A stretch of DNA of 64,000 nt. Origin: Pseudo-nitzschia pungens (taxonomy: Eukaryota; Bacillariophyta; Bacillariophyceae; Bacillariales; Bacillariaceae). Position numbers and translations under genes: made by a program. The stretch is from the NCBI GenBank assembly GCA_037355855.1, contig CM074765.1:4216001-4280000 (forward strand). Direction: 5' to 3'. Positions 1 to 10,402 of the stretch are shown here, piece after piece (position 1 is the stretch's first letter; every line of letters starts with the position of its first letter). The notes under the pieces were generated by a model, which did no database searches, was not told the origin of the DNA, and saw only the letters and a program-made list of their open reading frames with translations.

Positions 1-8
1 CGCTGGTC

Positions 9-1481
9 ATGGAGGGTGTCCGGTTTGTCGATGGCGACGAAGAGACAGACGACGATGATGGGGAGGAGGAGGAGGAGGAAAACAAAGACTATCCCGGTGA
101 CCAACACGATGGGGAGGATTCCAAACCGACCGCTGCCACCAAGACCGGGACTTCTGCTACGACTCCGGGGGACGGGACCGTCGTCGTTCACGAGTTTTGC
201 GAGGGATTCCCCAACAACCGGACCCTAGAAACCATCAAGCTAGAGCGGTGCAAGCTAACCGATAACCAGCTGGCCCTGATCTTCGATTCCCTTGCGAGGC
301 ATCCGACGCTCAAGCACCTCTTTGTATCGGAAAACTCCTGCCGGGACCTGGGGATGGAAGCCCTGGACCGGATGCTGGTGTCGCCTCCTGACTGGATGTC
401 GGAAGCGGACGCCGACAAAAACAGTAGCAGCAGCAGCACGAATAACCACCACTGCAAGCTCGAATCCCTCGACCTGAGCTACCAATTTACCTCGGAGGAG
501 ACCTACGGGACGGGAGAGCACATCCAGCTGGACATTCTGACCCGCAACTGCACCACCCTGGACGCGGACGCAAGGATCTACCCCAACCTCCGCAAATTGG
601 TGTTGCAGGGCAACCAGATCGACGATTCCGACATGAGGGACCTGGCCTTTTTGATCCGGCATCGGTTTCCCCACCTGGAAGAACTCGATCTGCGCTTCAA
701 CGAAATCACCACGGAGGGACTAGAACTCTTTGCGAACCACTCGGATCCGTTCTACGAGGGCAGTCGCAGTGGCGGCCACACCGCCAATAACAATGCGAGC
801 GCGCACAATCGGCGAGTCCCTCCCCCCAGCAGCCGGCTGCGGACGATCCGGCTAACCAACAATCCGTTGGTGATGACCAACCAGACCTCGATCGTCATCC
901 TCCGACTGCTCAAGATCTATCCCGAGCTCCAGCTGATCCAGTCCAATCTCGAGTGGGAGGACGGGACTTCCATCGCCGAGTACATCCAGCACCTGTTGGA
1001 CATCAACCGTGCCGGCCGGGTCCTGCTGCTGGCGGGGAGCAACGGAAGCGCGGGAGCATCATTGCGGCAGCACCAAAAGCGTCCGGTGGAGGAGCAGGAT
1101 GAGCAGCGGAGGAGGCGGCAGCAGCTGCAGCAGCAGCAGCGACGTCCGATCCCGCTGGGTGCCTGGCCGCTGGTGTTGGCGCGCCTGACCCGCCAGTCCC
1201 GGTATCCCCACTATATTCCCGTAAAGAATTCGTTGAACGGCATGTATTACCTGATCCGGCACGGGCCCATCATCGTGGAGCAGATGGCCTCGTCGATTTC
1301 GGGTTCCACCAGGACGGCGACAGGGAACACTGCCACCGGTGCCAACAGCGACACTGGAAGCAACGCTCGAAAGGCCGATGCGGAGCAACCCAGCCGCAAA
1401 CGGAAATGGGGAGATCCTGCGTTGGGTGGCTATGAGACCCTTGCGGATTTCCTTCGGTGCGAGCTGGGGGCCAAGCGATAG
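9..1481 (+). CDS. Leucine-rich-repeat protein, possibly 5'-partial
   Basis: A 490-residue frame begins at an ATG, but the codons between the window edge and this ATG are also open, so the true start may lie outside the window. The first 50 residues are very acidic (runs of Asp and Glu). Residues of about 60-330 hold ribonuclease-inhibitor-like LRR units, seen as repeated patterns such as LETIKLERCKLTDNQL, LRKLVLQGNQIDDSDM and LEELDLRFNEITTEGL. A Gln/Arg-rich linker follows near residues 355-380, then a shorter C-terminal region. LRR arrays of this kind normally bind protein partners; no catalytic domain is visible and I assign no specific role. The stop is TAG at 1479-1481. GC content is high and no intron is needed. 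Confidence 0.75.
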   Translation: MEGVRFVDGDEETDDDDGEEEEEENKDYPGDQHDGEDSKPTAATKTGTSATTPGDGTVVVHEFCEGFPNNRTLETIKLERCKLTDNQLALIFDSLARHPTLKHLFVSENSCRDLGMEALDRMLVSPPDWMSEADADKNSSSSSTNNHHCKLESLDLSYQFTSEETYGTGEHIQLDILTRNCTTLDADARIYPNLRKLVLQGNQIDDSDMRDLAFLIRHRFPHLEELDLRFNEITTEGLELFANHSDPFYEGSRSGGHTANNNASAHNRRVPPPSSRLRTIRLTNNPLVMTNQTSIVILRLLKIYPELQLIQSNLEWEDGTSIAEYIQHLLDINRAGRVLLLAGSNGSAGASLRQHQKRPVEEQDEQRRRRQQLQQQQRRPIPLGAWPLVLARLTRQSRYPHYIPVKNSLNGMYYLIRHGPIIVEQMASSISGSTRTATGNTATGANSDTGSNARKADAEQPSRKRKWGDPALGGYETLADFLRCELGAKR

Positions 1482-1993
1482 TGGATCGGGAAGGGCGGAG
1501 TTGGGATTTGGGAAGAACGACTATTACGTGTAGTAGGTGTTGGTCGAACGAACAAGGTGATATCAAGCCAACCAAATTCTGCAACGATGCATGCCCCGGA
1601 CTCTTCATTTTTCCTGCCTAGAAGTCAGCGACGGGGCAGCAACAAACCGACACACGAATGGCTGTTCGATCGACTGGATCGACCGATAGTGATGAATCAA
1701 ACCAAATACATATACATATACATGATACCAATTCAGAGAGATAGGACGCTAAACTAGAATGATAGAGGCACGCGGACTTCCTATCTTTCTCGTTGGATGG
1801 AGAGTCATCTCTGATTTCTTCCAGCTGTTTTCGTATTTTTCCTCGTCGGGCAATTTATTATTGTTGCTGGTTTACGCCATCAGTAGTCAGATGGGTCACG
1901 AGCTTTCCTTACTTCGTCTTTGTACCTGCATGGTAGCATGGTATTTCGCCCGTCCGAAACCAAGGCCGCTCGTTTTGTCTCTCGCATTGCGGT
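1482..1993. other. Intergenic, convergent 3' ends
   Basis: This gap lies between the LRR gene and the alternative oxidase, which converge on it. It probably holds both 3' UTRs. I see no RNA gene or convincing coding frame; a short (ATACAT)n tract is present near 1707. Confidence 0.5.
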
Positions 1994-4242
1994 CTAAAAC
2001 GAGGATAGTTTCGTGTCTCCACTGCCGGGACCGTGGGAATCGCTCCGGGTTTGGCTCATCATGTCCTCCACGTATTTCCGGAGCAAGTCGTGGACCTTGG
2101 TGTCGGGATCGGGAAAGGGGTCGTTGCCATTGTGGTTGCTGTGATGGTGGTTTTGGTGGTGGTTCTTGCCACCGTTTCCGTCGCGAAAGAGCGACGGGAG
2201 ATTTCCGCAGGCGTGGTGGACGTCGCGGTGCTCCACCTCGTCGGCCCGGACCGCGTACAGGAGATCCAGTACCGTTCCGGTGTCCCCCAGCTTCCAGTAG
2301 GCCCGGGCAATGGCGGGTGCGGTTTGCGTCTTCCAGGCTTCCAGCTCCGATCCCGGGGGACTGGTTTCAACGGCCTCCAAAATGTTCGTATAGGTGTGGC
2401 AGGCTTCCTCTTCGATGTAGCCGACGAATCTGTGACCTGAAACAGGAAGTCATCAGAACAAATGCGGGTCCAAGAACCGAAACAGATCCAGAGATATATA
2501 CAGAGAGAGGAGAAACGTTAGAATTAGCTCGCAGAATTTGTTGCAGTTTGCCCGTGTCGAGATTGTCGATTGCGGTTTCTGTTTCTGTGCTCTTCCGCTT
2601 CTTCCACGTACAGAATTTTGGAGACACCATGTACGCCAGGAAAAAGGCGGTCGCGAACCCGAACTGCGAGGCGACCACCGCTCCCCGAAAGAACATTCCG
2701 GGATCCTTGAGTTGCACAAAGGACAACAGGTGCATGCGCTCGTTGTTGGCCTCCTCGAGGAACAAGTGCAATAGTCCCCCGTCACGCTCCATCTTGCGGA
2801 GGCTGCGGAAGTGCCGGGCAACAGCCGCCACCATTCCGGGGACGGCGGCCACCGTCTCGAGAAAAATGACTCGGTTCAGGATCTGGTTCTGTGTCTGGAT
2901 GGTATCGTTGCTCCAGCCGGTGGAGGTGTCAAAGACGCCCCGGACCAGCCGGACCGTCGAAAATGCCGCCCTGTCCGAAAAGGTTTGGGGTGGTTGGTGG
3001 GTCAGCTCGATGTCGAGGTCTTGCGGAGTGTGGGAATAGTCGTGGGACTTTCGGTAGAGATATTCGGTGGAACAATTTCCGTCGAGGATCATCGGGTGGT
3101 GGGGATGTGTGGCGGTGTCTCGGTCGGCTGCCGCCACCTTGTCCAGGGTTTCGATGACGTCGGAGACCCTAACGCTGGCTCCAGCCTTGCCTGCATAAAA
3201 GAGTTCGGAGAATTCCAGAATCTCGGCGTCCGTAAACAACGTGGACGGGCGATGAGTCTTGAGCAAGTTGGCCAGATCCTCGGCGTCCACGCTGTAATTA
3301 GGAAATCAAGGGAAGAACAGGAACATGAGCGGCAGGTCGATCATTGCACGGGTTGGAATTGCTGTACTAGTCGTGGTGAACGCAAGAGCAAATGCAAACG
3401 CAAACATAACTATAGTGGCGCAACGAAGCACTTCAATTGCAAGAGGGTTCAGCTCTAAGAGATATCATTCTGCTTCGGTGTTGCCCTTTTCCTTGATGAC
3501 AATGCAGGGTTGCCTCATACCACTAACGTGCCCTAGACCATTTCTCCCCACGACAATAATCACAGCAGAAATAACAACAGCAACAGCAATAGCAATAGCA
3601 ACTCCTTGTCCTGTATGTTAGGACAAGCTGATCCCGCTTCACCGCTCTAGCGCTGACAGCGGAATCCTCCAACCTGTCCCTGGGGATCCGTCCCGGTGCC
3701 TCTTTCATGGGGAGTCTCCCGTTTACCGAGTAAAGGTTGCTGAGGGAGCGATTCCCGGAAACGAGGTTACGGGTTATGTGCCGGATCCCCCAGGATACGG
3801 GTTCTCGGTCGGAAATCCCCCGCGCGCATTAAAATTGATCTAGATCGCCTTGCTACCGGACCCGTCCCATAGGGTTCTACTCCTCGTGCGGATCAAAGCT
3901 GACGTCGTCACTACACCAACGATCGAAGTTGTTTGTATTCGGTACGTACCGCCCATCGCAATCGTTGTCTACTCGGCGCAATTCCTCTTCGATTTTTCCA
4001 ACGACCGCCGGATCAAGCTTCCTCAGCTCCCTCGTAATGCTTCCAACCCTGGCGGTGGAGAATTCTCGAGGCGCCGGTTGTCGTTGTTGATCCCAGCACA
4101 GAGGAGGGACAGTGTATCCCCGGAAACCACAGACTTTTCCGATGGTGTTGGTGCTGTCAGTCGAGACTTTCGACACGACAGACCGGAATCCCCTGCGGAT
4201 AATCACGGTGGAATTTCTTCGGATTGCTATAAAATGTATCAT
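1994..4242 (-). CDS. AOX: Alternative oxidase with N-terminal EF-hand domain (3 exons)
   Basis: I read three exons: 4242-3950, 3291-2612 and 2436-1994, with GT-AG introns (donors GTACGT in both) and phases that join to a 471-residue frame. The N-terminus is basic and hydroxylated, as in a mitochondrial presequence. Residues 85-145 form an EF-hand pair: the first loop reads DNDCDGRVDAED across the exon 1/2 junction (canonical except Asp at position 12), and the second loop is degenerate. The diiron oxidase domain follows with all expected ligand motifs: LET (E243), NERMH (E282, H285), GYIEEEACH (about E333-335) and ADEVEH (E391, H394). The protein should oxidise ubiquinol and reduce oxygen to water on the matrix face of the inner mitochondrial membrane. 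The C-terminus has a His/Asn-rich insert. The upstream EF-hand exon suggests Ca2+ responsiveness, which is inference. The 658-bp first intron could hide a further small exon. Confidence 0.9.
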
Positions 4243-4514
4243 TGTGTTTGATAATAGTTATTTGTTAATGATTATGATCTCAGTCAGATTCTTGCCTAAT
4301 CTCGGCGTGTTTCGATTTGGGCGGATGTTTTTTTTGTGAGTGAAATCCTTCGTCAGGAAAAGCGTTTTTCGGGAGGATCCGATCAAAAAGTGAATCATCT
4401 CCCTTCCGGATCCTTTGAAACGTGCGCTTGCTCGTGGACCGCGAACAAGGTTGAAATTGCATCTGTAATCAAAATGAGCTGGCACGTTCTTTTTTGTTTC
4501 ATAGAGTGAGGAGG

Positions 4515-4622
4515 AGTCGGGGACGTTTGTTTTCTTTTCAGTAGAGGCGGGGACGTTCGTTTTCTCTTCAGTAACCATCACCGTACCGGGTAACGGTAGA
4601 GTCGGGGACGTTCGTTTTCTTC
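4515..4622. repeat. Three copies of a 25-bp imperfect direct repeat
   Basis: The unit GTCGGGGACGTTYGTTTTCT occurs at about 4516, 4546 and 4602. The first two copies continue into CTTTTCAGTAG or CTCTTCAGTAA, and the third follows after an insertion. Function unknown. Confidence 0.75.
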
Positions 4623-5520
4623 GACCAATCGTCTACTCGTACGGTAATTACGAGTCTGCCGGTTTGGATCAGCACGACTCAAATCAGAGCACGTGCCAAG
4701 AAAGGAGAAAATACGTGCGTAGTGCGTACGGTACGGTGCTTCTTTTTATGACATCATCTGACTATCGACAGCAGGAGGGAGCATACGTAAATCTTACTAC
4801 TACCTGGTACATTTTTTGAAGTTTACTACTAGTCCTACGGTAGTACTACCAGTATGAGCATCATTGACTAAGGTTACCGTACTCGTAAGGTTACCACATT
4901 TTTGTCATGATCACCTATCACCAACAGACTAGTCAACAACAATATAAAAGCCAAAAAATCAACAATCACACCGGCGGGGATGGATCATCATAACTTCTTA
5001 CTCTTATGCCTTACCGAAGAAAAATGTAAAAATCAGATGTACCGTACATTCAGTGGGTCGTGGGTGAAACGATATGTAAGCTGTTTTTTACACAATGGTG
5101 CTGGTTGTTTTCGAAAATAATATCAGTGGGTCCACTCAGCATTCAAAGTAGTGATACCGTACAGAAACATAGCGGTGATAGGTTGTGGACGGTCAATGAA
5201 GCAAATGCAGGATGAAACCACAAGATTCTAATTAGAGAAAGAGAGGTTCTTTGCTTCATTCATAATGCAGGAGGTTCTTCCCAATCTGAGAATTTCCTTT
5301 CGGATCACCAGCAAGAACGAAATCAATCATTCGTCGGGTTGCTGTCCACGCAACTCCAAGCAACACCATCAATTCTTCCTGCAAAACAATGATATTAGCT
5401 AAAGCAGAACGATTGTTCCATGTTTTTTGCCTTCCTCGCTTGTTTGACAGCTCTAGCTCTACTATACTTCGTAAACCTTACTTCTCATACTGACATACGG
5501 TAAACCTTAAGCACGAAATA

Positions 5521-5655
5521 GAATTCCTATCGGCTGTCCACCAGTTTCAGTAGAAATTAGTACGAGTATTCGGGGACCAAATTACCCGTACCATGGTAAT
5601 TACATACGGTTCGACGAGTAACCTCAGAACCGAGGGACAGCTGATAAGGATTTTG
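5521..5655. mobile_element. MITE-like inverted-repeat element, copy 1
   Basis: The left end GAATTCCTATCGGCTGTCCA at 5521-5540 is matched in inverse orientation by GAGGGACAGCTGATAAGGATT at 5632-5652, giving imperfect terminal inverted repeats around a roughly 90-bp non-coding core. A second, tighter copy with the same ends lies at 62620-62703. Two separated copies with shared inverted ends indicate a small non-autonomous mobile element. There is no coding capacity. A target-site duplication is not clear. Confidence 0.6.
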
Positions 5656-5697
5656 TACCGTACTGTAACCTTACCGGTAGTGATTACGTAACCTACT

Positions 5698-6060
5698 AGT
5701 CATTCCTCGACACAACCGAACACAAAAATTGATGCCAATCTCGTCGTTGCTGAGGATGCTGGTGCTGGTGCTGATGTTGGAGATTCAATCAACCAAGATG
5801 TTGACAGCTGACCATCCAAACCAACCCGTAAAACCAACCCGTACAAGGAATACATCATAATATGATTATGAGTACTGTACCAGTATTGTACTGTATTGTA
5901 CGAGTACGACTACGTGAGTGCTGGGTGCTGGGATGCAAAGAGGAAATACAACAGCCAAAGCAGTAAACCTTACATAGTACGAGTACCTACTTAATTATTC
6001 CGAGGGCTGCCATCCTTTCGATCGAATGCCTTGGCAAGGTTCAATACAAACGTTTTAATA
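5698..6060 (+). repeat. Diverged dispersed repeat, copy A
   Basis: This segment shares an ordered series of blocks with 7857-8345: a CCGAACACAAAAAT block, GATGTTGGAGATTC, GTTGACAGCT, CCATCCAAACCA, ACAAGGAATACAT, GAGTGCTGGGTGCTG and TCCGAGRGCTGCCA. The order and spacing are kept while the joining sequence differs. The two copies flank the DUF6824 gene in the same orientation. Confidence 0.7.
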
Positions 6061-6277
6061 TCATTGACAGCACAGCGGAAAGAGCCAAGTGCTCGGTGCA
6101 TCGCATCATTTGTTCTATTACTTTAATTTCTACTTTAACTCTCATGCAAGCCCCATCCATGAGTTTAACACCATCCGAACCACTAGTACTAGTAGTATGT
6201 GTCGGACTCTACTGGTCAATTCCCCAGACCTCATTCATCCCCGAAGACTATGCTGACAAATCCTACTACTACTACTA

Positions 6278-7135
6278 CTAGGACCGTAGAATATCCGCGG
6301 TAGTTACAACAGGGCTCTCTCCGAGCAGTTCATAATCTAGGTCGCCTTCGAAATCCGAAGCATCTTCGCCCGAGTTGTTCCCAGCAGAGGCAGCAGCAGT
6401 TGATTCGTTTCCGTCTCCGCTCGAATTGTTGGAACCGTCTCCACCCGATACTTCACTGTTAGAAGCATCATCCATGCTGTTCGAGTCTTCTACACTGCTG
6501 TGGAATTCATTGGACGAATCAAGACTATCGTCAGCATTCGAGGAGCTGTCCATTGTTTCGTGGTCTTCGTCACCTCCTCTCACAGCGCCCCGTTCGGGGA
6601 CATTTTCGTTGGGTTCGGCATGAGCATTGCCTGTACGCTCTCGTCTCCTGTTTTCCCACTCCTGATTGATACGCTTTCTCACTGTATCATGTATTTCATT
6701 CTCTTCCGCGTCTCTCCACCACTTTTCTTCCTCCGTTTTCATTTTGAATCTAAGGTCAGTGTGTTCTCTTACGAAATCAGAGGCGTCGTGTGATCCCCCT
6801 TGGTCGCACCATGCCGAAACGAGATTTCTGAAACGGATGTTGCCGGGATTATGTACTGCGTGACCTCCTCTTCCGAGCAGAACACTGCCAAGGAGCTCAA
6901 CATAATCAGAATATGCTCCGCGGCCATCGCATTCACGGCTGTGGCGTTGAACGCATTGTGTAGATAGCGGAGATTTGAAGTAATTTTCCAAGTGCTTCCA
7001 GAATTTCTTGGACTCTTCGTCGGTAGGATCGTATGTGCTCTCCAAAAAGTCAGGGTCAAAACCACGTCGAGGAAGCGAAGCACGGAATTGCGCATCATCA
7101 AAATCTCTGTCCTTCTTCAATTGATTGTCGTTCAT
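6278..7135 (-). CDS. DUF6824 domain protein with acidic Ser/Asn-rich tail
   Basis: The 285-residue frame has a DUF6824-type core at about residues 75-165. It starts with VLLGRGGHAVHNPGNIRFRN, the family signature, and ends with the WWRDAEENEIHDTVRKRI segment that matches the usual 'WW-x-x-x-x-x-E-x-A-R-x-K' helix. The second half is low-complexity Asp/Ser/Asn/Gly and probably disordered. DUF6824 proteins are abundant in diatoms and their biochemical role is not established; DNA or protein binding has been suggested only from context, so I assign none. The gene is single-exon and starts at an ATG. It lies between two diverged direct repeats (5698-6060 and 7857-8345), so it may have been duplicated or moved with them. 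Confidence 0.8.
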   Translation of the reverse strand: MNDNQLKKDRDFDDAQFRASLPRRGFDPDFLESTYDPTDEESKKFWKHLENYFKSPLSTQCVQRHSRECDGRGAYSDYVELLGSVLLGRGGHAVHNPGNIRFRNLVSAWCDQGGSHDASDFVREHTDLRFKMKTEEEKWWRDAEENEIHDTVRKRINQEWENRRRERTGNAHAEPNENVPERGAVRGGDEDHETMDSSSNADDSLDSSNEFHSSVEDSNSMDDASNSEVSGGDGSNNSSGDGNESTAAASAGNNSGEDASDFEGDLDYELLGESPVVTTADILRS

Positions 7136-8456
7136 CTTAGTAGTAGTAGTTGAGAATGATAACTAGTAGTAGTAGTCGTAGTTGTTGTGATGAGGTGGTT
7201 GCTGGATGCGATTGCTGAAGGTGTGGATGATGAATATCGTATGATCAATTTGTTGTTGTTGTTGTTGTTGTTGTATTGTGAGATGTCGGAAAAGTCTTGT
7301 TGTTCGCTCGTTCGGGACTTGTTGTTGGCACCATCGGTCAACAAAGAAGGAAGTGTTTTCGATGATGATTGAGATTCGTGCGGTCCCCAATGGCGTAAGA
7401 CCAAGGTTTTTTAATCTTGTTCGTACCTTGCTTTCGTCTCGTAGGTCGTACCGACTCACCGCATATCAGTACCGGTATGTCGACTACATAGTTAAGATAT
7501 GTACCGGTACAGGTGCACTTGTTTTTCTGTTTTACTCGAAGTAATCTAGACTCACTCCTTTTCGTTCTTGCGTAGTAACCTTACTTCGTAGCACATACGG
7601 TACAAGTACGGTAGGACTAAGTTACGCACCTGGCACTGCATCGTGACTTGTGCGAGAGAGCACTGGTAATCTTACCGGACACACGAGTACCTGGAACGTT
7701 CGTACGTTGGTACTTTGTGTTGAGTATTCAATTCGTACTACGGTACGTTCGAGTAACCTTAGGATGTACGGTGGTACGAAGAATTACGTAAGGTTTACAA
7801 CTAAGAAATTGAATCTGTTCGTCGAGTTGGAGAAGAATGGGAGAGAGGAGTCAGTCAGTCATTCGACACGACCGAACACAAAAATGGATGTCAATCAATC
7901 AATCAATCAAAATCAATCAAAAACCAAACGACGGAATTTCGAACTTCCGTCGTAATTACCGGTAAACCTTACCCTAAGGTTTTACGGTACATGTTGATGT
8001 TGATGTTGATGCAGATGTTGGAGATTCTCTCTCTCTCATCAACTATCAATCTCAAAAGATGTGAACAGTTGACAGCTTACGGTACGTACCATCCAAACCA
8101 TCCAGTAAGCTTTACCGGTACAAGGAATACATACCAGTACAAGTACTGTACTGTACTGTACTGTACCAGTATTCAGTATGAGTGCTGGGTGCTGAGATGC
8201 AAAAAAAATACAAAACGGTAGGACTAAGGTTATCAGTTACCTGTACGTTAAGGTTACGAATAACTACGACTACAAAGCAGTAAGGTTACTCGTAATCATC
8301 ATTCCGAGAGCTGCCAGTCTTCTTGCACAATCGTTTTGCCCATCCAACATCGTACCGGGTACATGTAACCTTGCTCGTAACTTACTCGTGCCACCACCTA
8401 ATCGCAACATCCCAACATCCCAGCATCCCAGCATCCCAACATATTCCACAGTCACC
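7136..8456. other. Intergenic region upstream of DUF6824 and selenoprotein genes
   Basis: This gap separates two divergently transcribed genes. It holds TAG/TTG trinucleotide runs at 7139-7180 and 7250-7272, GTACGG-type words, and copy B of the dispersed repeat. A CCCAACAT/CCCAGCAT tandem lies at 8408-8442, just before the selenoprotein start. Short open frames here are low-complexity and not credible. Confidence 0.6.
7857..8345 (+). repeat. Diverged dispersed repeat, copy B
   Basis: This is the partner of 5698-6060, with the same blocks in the same order. It carries an extra (TCAA)n tract near 7890 and a GTACT run near 8145. The conserved blocks are non-coding in both copies. Confidence 0.7.
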
Positions 8457-9118
8457 ATGAATCCTTCCGTCGAATTCACGATCACCTACGTAAGTCATAT
8501 AATATTATAATATATTAGGACTACAATGCCAACCTCGCTGTCTACCATGTCATGCCATCAATCAAGAAAACTGCGAGTACTTGTTGGAACTCCCGTTGCT
8601 CCGTTCCCAGAGGCAGGCAGCGCGATTTGTGGCAACGCCGGCGAGGCAATTATTCTGGGCTCCCTCTCAAACCTTATTGTTCTTGTTCTTGTTCTTATTC
8701 TTGTTCTTGTTCTTGTTCTTGTTGTCGACCCATTCCATATTCCAATTCCGTGTCCCAAATTCCATATTCCACGGTGTCACGCGTGCGTTGCGCATTCCGG
8801 CAGTGCAAAAACTGAGACGGGGGAAAGCAGGAATACCAGACGGCACTGGGAGCCGTCCGGAAGGTCTTTCCCGATGCCCCTGTGATCGAGAACCGCGTCG
8901 ACAAGTATCCGATCAAGGTCACCGTCACCGCCATGACGACAGCGACAGCGACAGCGACAGCGACAGCAACCGGATCCACCCCAAACCAAACGCAAAACAA
9001 AACCAAGATCTGGTCCGGCAAGCAACAAAACCTGTTTTCCAAGTACGCGGCCAAGCGCACCAAGGCGATCCAGGAAATCGTCGAGTCGCTGGAGAAGTAT
9101 CGGAAGGAAATCCTGTAA
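8457..9118 (+). CDS. SelW/SelH (Rdx)-type selenoprotein with in-frame UGA
   Basis: Exon 1 is 8457-8489 (MNPSVEFTITY), closed by a perfect GTAAGT donor. Exon 2 is 8804-9118 after a TTCCGGCAG acceptor. The phase-0 junction gives a beta strand followed by Cys-Lys-Asn-TGA at 8804-8815, which is the CxxU redox motif of thioredoxin-fold selenoproteins. The frame then continues for about 100 codons to TAA: a helix ending in RKVFPDAP, a strand (PIKVTV), an Ala-Thr spacer, and a KIWSGKQ...ESLEKY tail that resembles SelH/SelW. Read with Sec the product is 115 residues, a normal size for the family. Such proteins are small oxidoreductases. An alternative acceptor at AAAGCAG (ending 8830) is also in frame and would skip the TGA, but it would delete the redox motif. 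I could not identify a SECIS element by eye in the 3' region. Confidence 0.75.
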
Positions 9119-10402
9119 GCAAGCAAGTGAGTGAGTGAGTAAGCAAGTAAGCAAGCAAGGTCGTCAATATGGAATCCAGCAAGACTGCGATGGATGGATG
9201 GATTGATTTCATTGATTGATTGATTGATTGTTGCTGCACGGTATTCCATTCCATTCCAAACAGGACGGCGAACCAGCATCCACCGGTTTGGAACGGATCG
9301 ATGGATTGATTCGGCCGCCCGATGGGGATGCGGCTCCCGGCAAGGCATGCGAGGCGGCACGCGGAGAACAACGAACGGCAAATGCAAAAGGCACCGCAAA
9401 CGCAAAGCAACGGCACCGCAACGCAACGGCAACGCACGACACGGAAGCATGCGCCTACCGTGAATGACAGCGACGGATCCGAAACCAAACGCGCCGGTGG
9501 AAGCACGATCCCGCGTCACGCCACACCACGAACGAGAGTCGAGCGAAACTCGTGTCGATGGTCGCTCCGAAAAGCGTGGTTCTCGCGTGGTGACGACGTC
9601 GACGTCGACGGAAAGTGGTTTCCGCGGTTCCGGGTTTCGCCGTCGCTCGATCCATACGATGGCTCGTTTTGCCACGTGTTGTGCTTGCCGCGTTGGGCCT
9701 CGGCGAGCGGTGCACGCAAGAGTTGGTGGCGGAGCAAATCGTTGGTTCTACTACTAGTGTCATTTTTAGTTTTCTAGTATGTTGTGGAATAGGTTTGATC
9801 GGAACCGCGAAACAAGCGAAACGAAACCATCGAGCGCATTTTGTGCGATGGAAATGATGCTAATAGACACGAATCGTGTCCATAGCCACGGAGTTTCGTC
9901 GTCGTTTTGTTGTCGTCATTGTCATCGTCGCGTGGGCTTGCTGCGCCGACCCGAGAGCATCCGGAGGATCCCAAGCGTTTGTCGTCGTTGCACGGTCCGG
10001 TGTTTGCACGCGCGCAGTGATGGAATCGTACGGTGCAGTGCGGTGCGGATGGGCGTCCATTCATCCACACGGATGCATTCGGCGGTTGCGCCGAACATCG
10101 GGGGATCGGAGTTTGGTGGCCGTTTCGAAATTCCATTGCCCGAGACATCTGAGTTGTTGCCGTACGGTACTGTAGCTATTCCGTTCGACGAATCGTAAAA
10201 GGTCCGGTCTGGTATGGGATTGGATGCGATGCGATGCGATGCGATGCGATGCGATGCGATGAGAGGGCCATCGTGTCACGGTCATTCGCAACCGACGTTT
10301 TGGTTCCTTTCCTTTCCCCCCCGTCTACCTTGGTTGGAAGGTGAACCCGAACGAATGGATGCATGCCATCGCTCGTTTGATTGTTTGTTTGGATTGTCGA
10401 GG
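9119..10402. other. Intergenic; selenoprotein 3' UTR and simple repeats
   Basis: The first several hundred bases should be the selenoprotein 3' UTR, where a SECIS would be expected; the GC-rich stretches at 9455-9520 and 9585-9655 can form stems but do not match the core cleanly. GAGT and GATT tandem runs occur near 9128 and 9210. A (GCGAT)n array lies at 10223-10262. No credible gene is seen. Confidence 0.55.
10223..10262. repeat. (GCGAT)n pentanucleotide array
   Basis: About seven to eight perfect GCGAT units lie between the selenoprotein and the SWEET gene. Confidence 0.9.

Larger units (their letters stand above)
4243..6277. other. Long intergenic region rich in short repeats
   Basis: No credible gene is seen. 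The stretch is AT-rich and scattered with GTACGG, GTAACCTTAC and ACCGGTAA words. It contains a triplicated 25-bp unit (4515-4622), a MITE-like hairpin (5521-5655) and one copy of a diverged direct repeat (about 5698-6060), listed separately. Confidence 0.6.

Noticed and set aside
4258..4581. 107-residue minus-strand frame upstream of AOX
   Set aside because: Its repeated TNVP peptides come from the 25-bp repeat at 4515-4622; no other support.
9455..9655. Possible SECIS element after the selenoprotein
   Set aside because: Stems can be drawn at 9463-9520 and 9590-9650, but spacing and pairing between the TGA core and the AA loop do not fit well enough to call.
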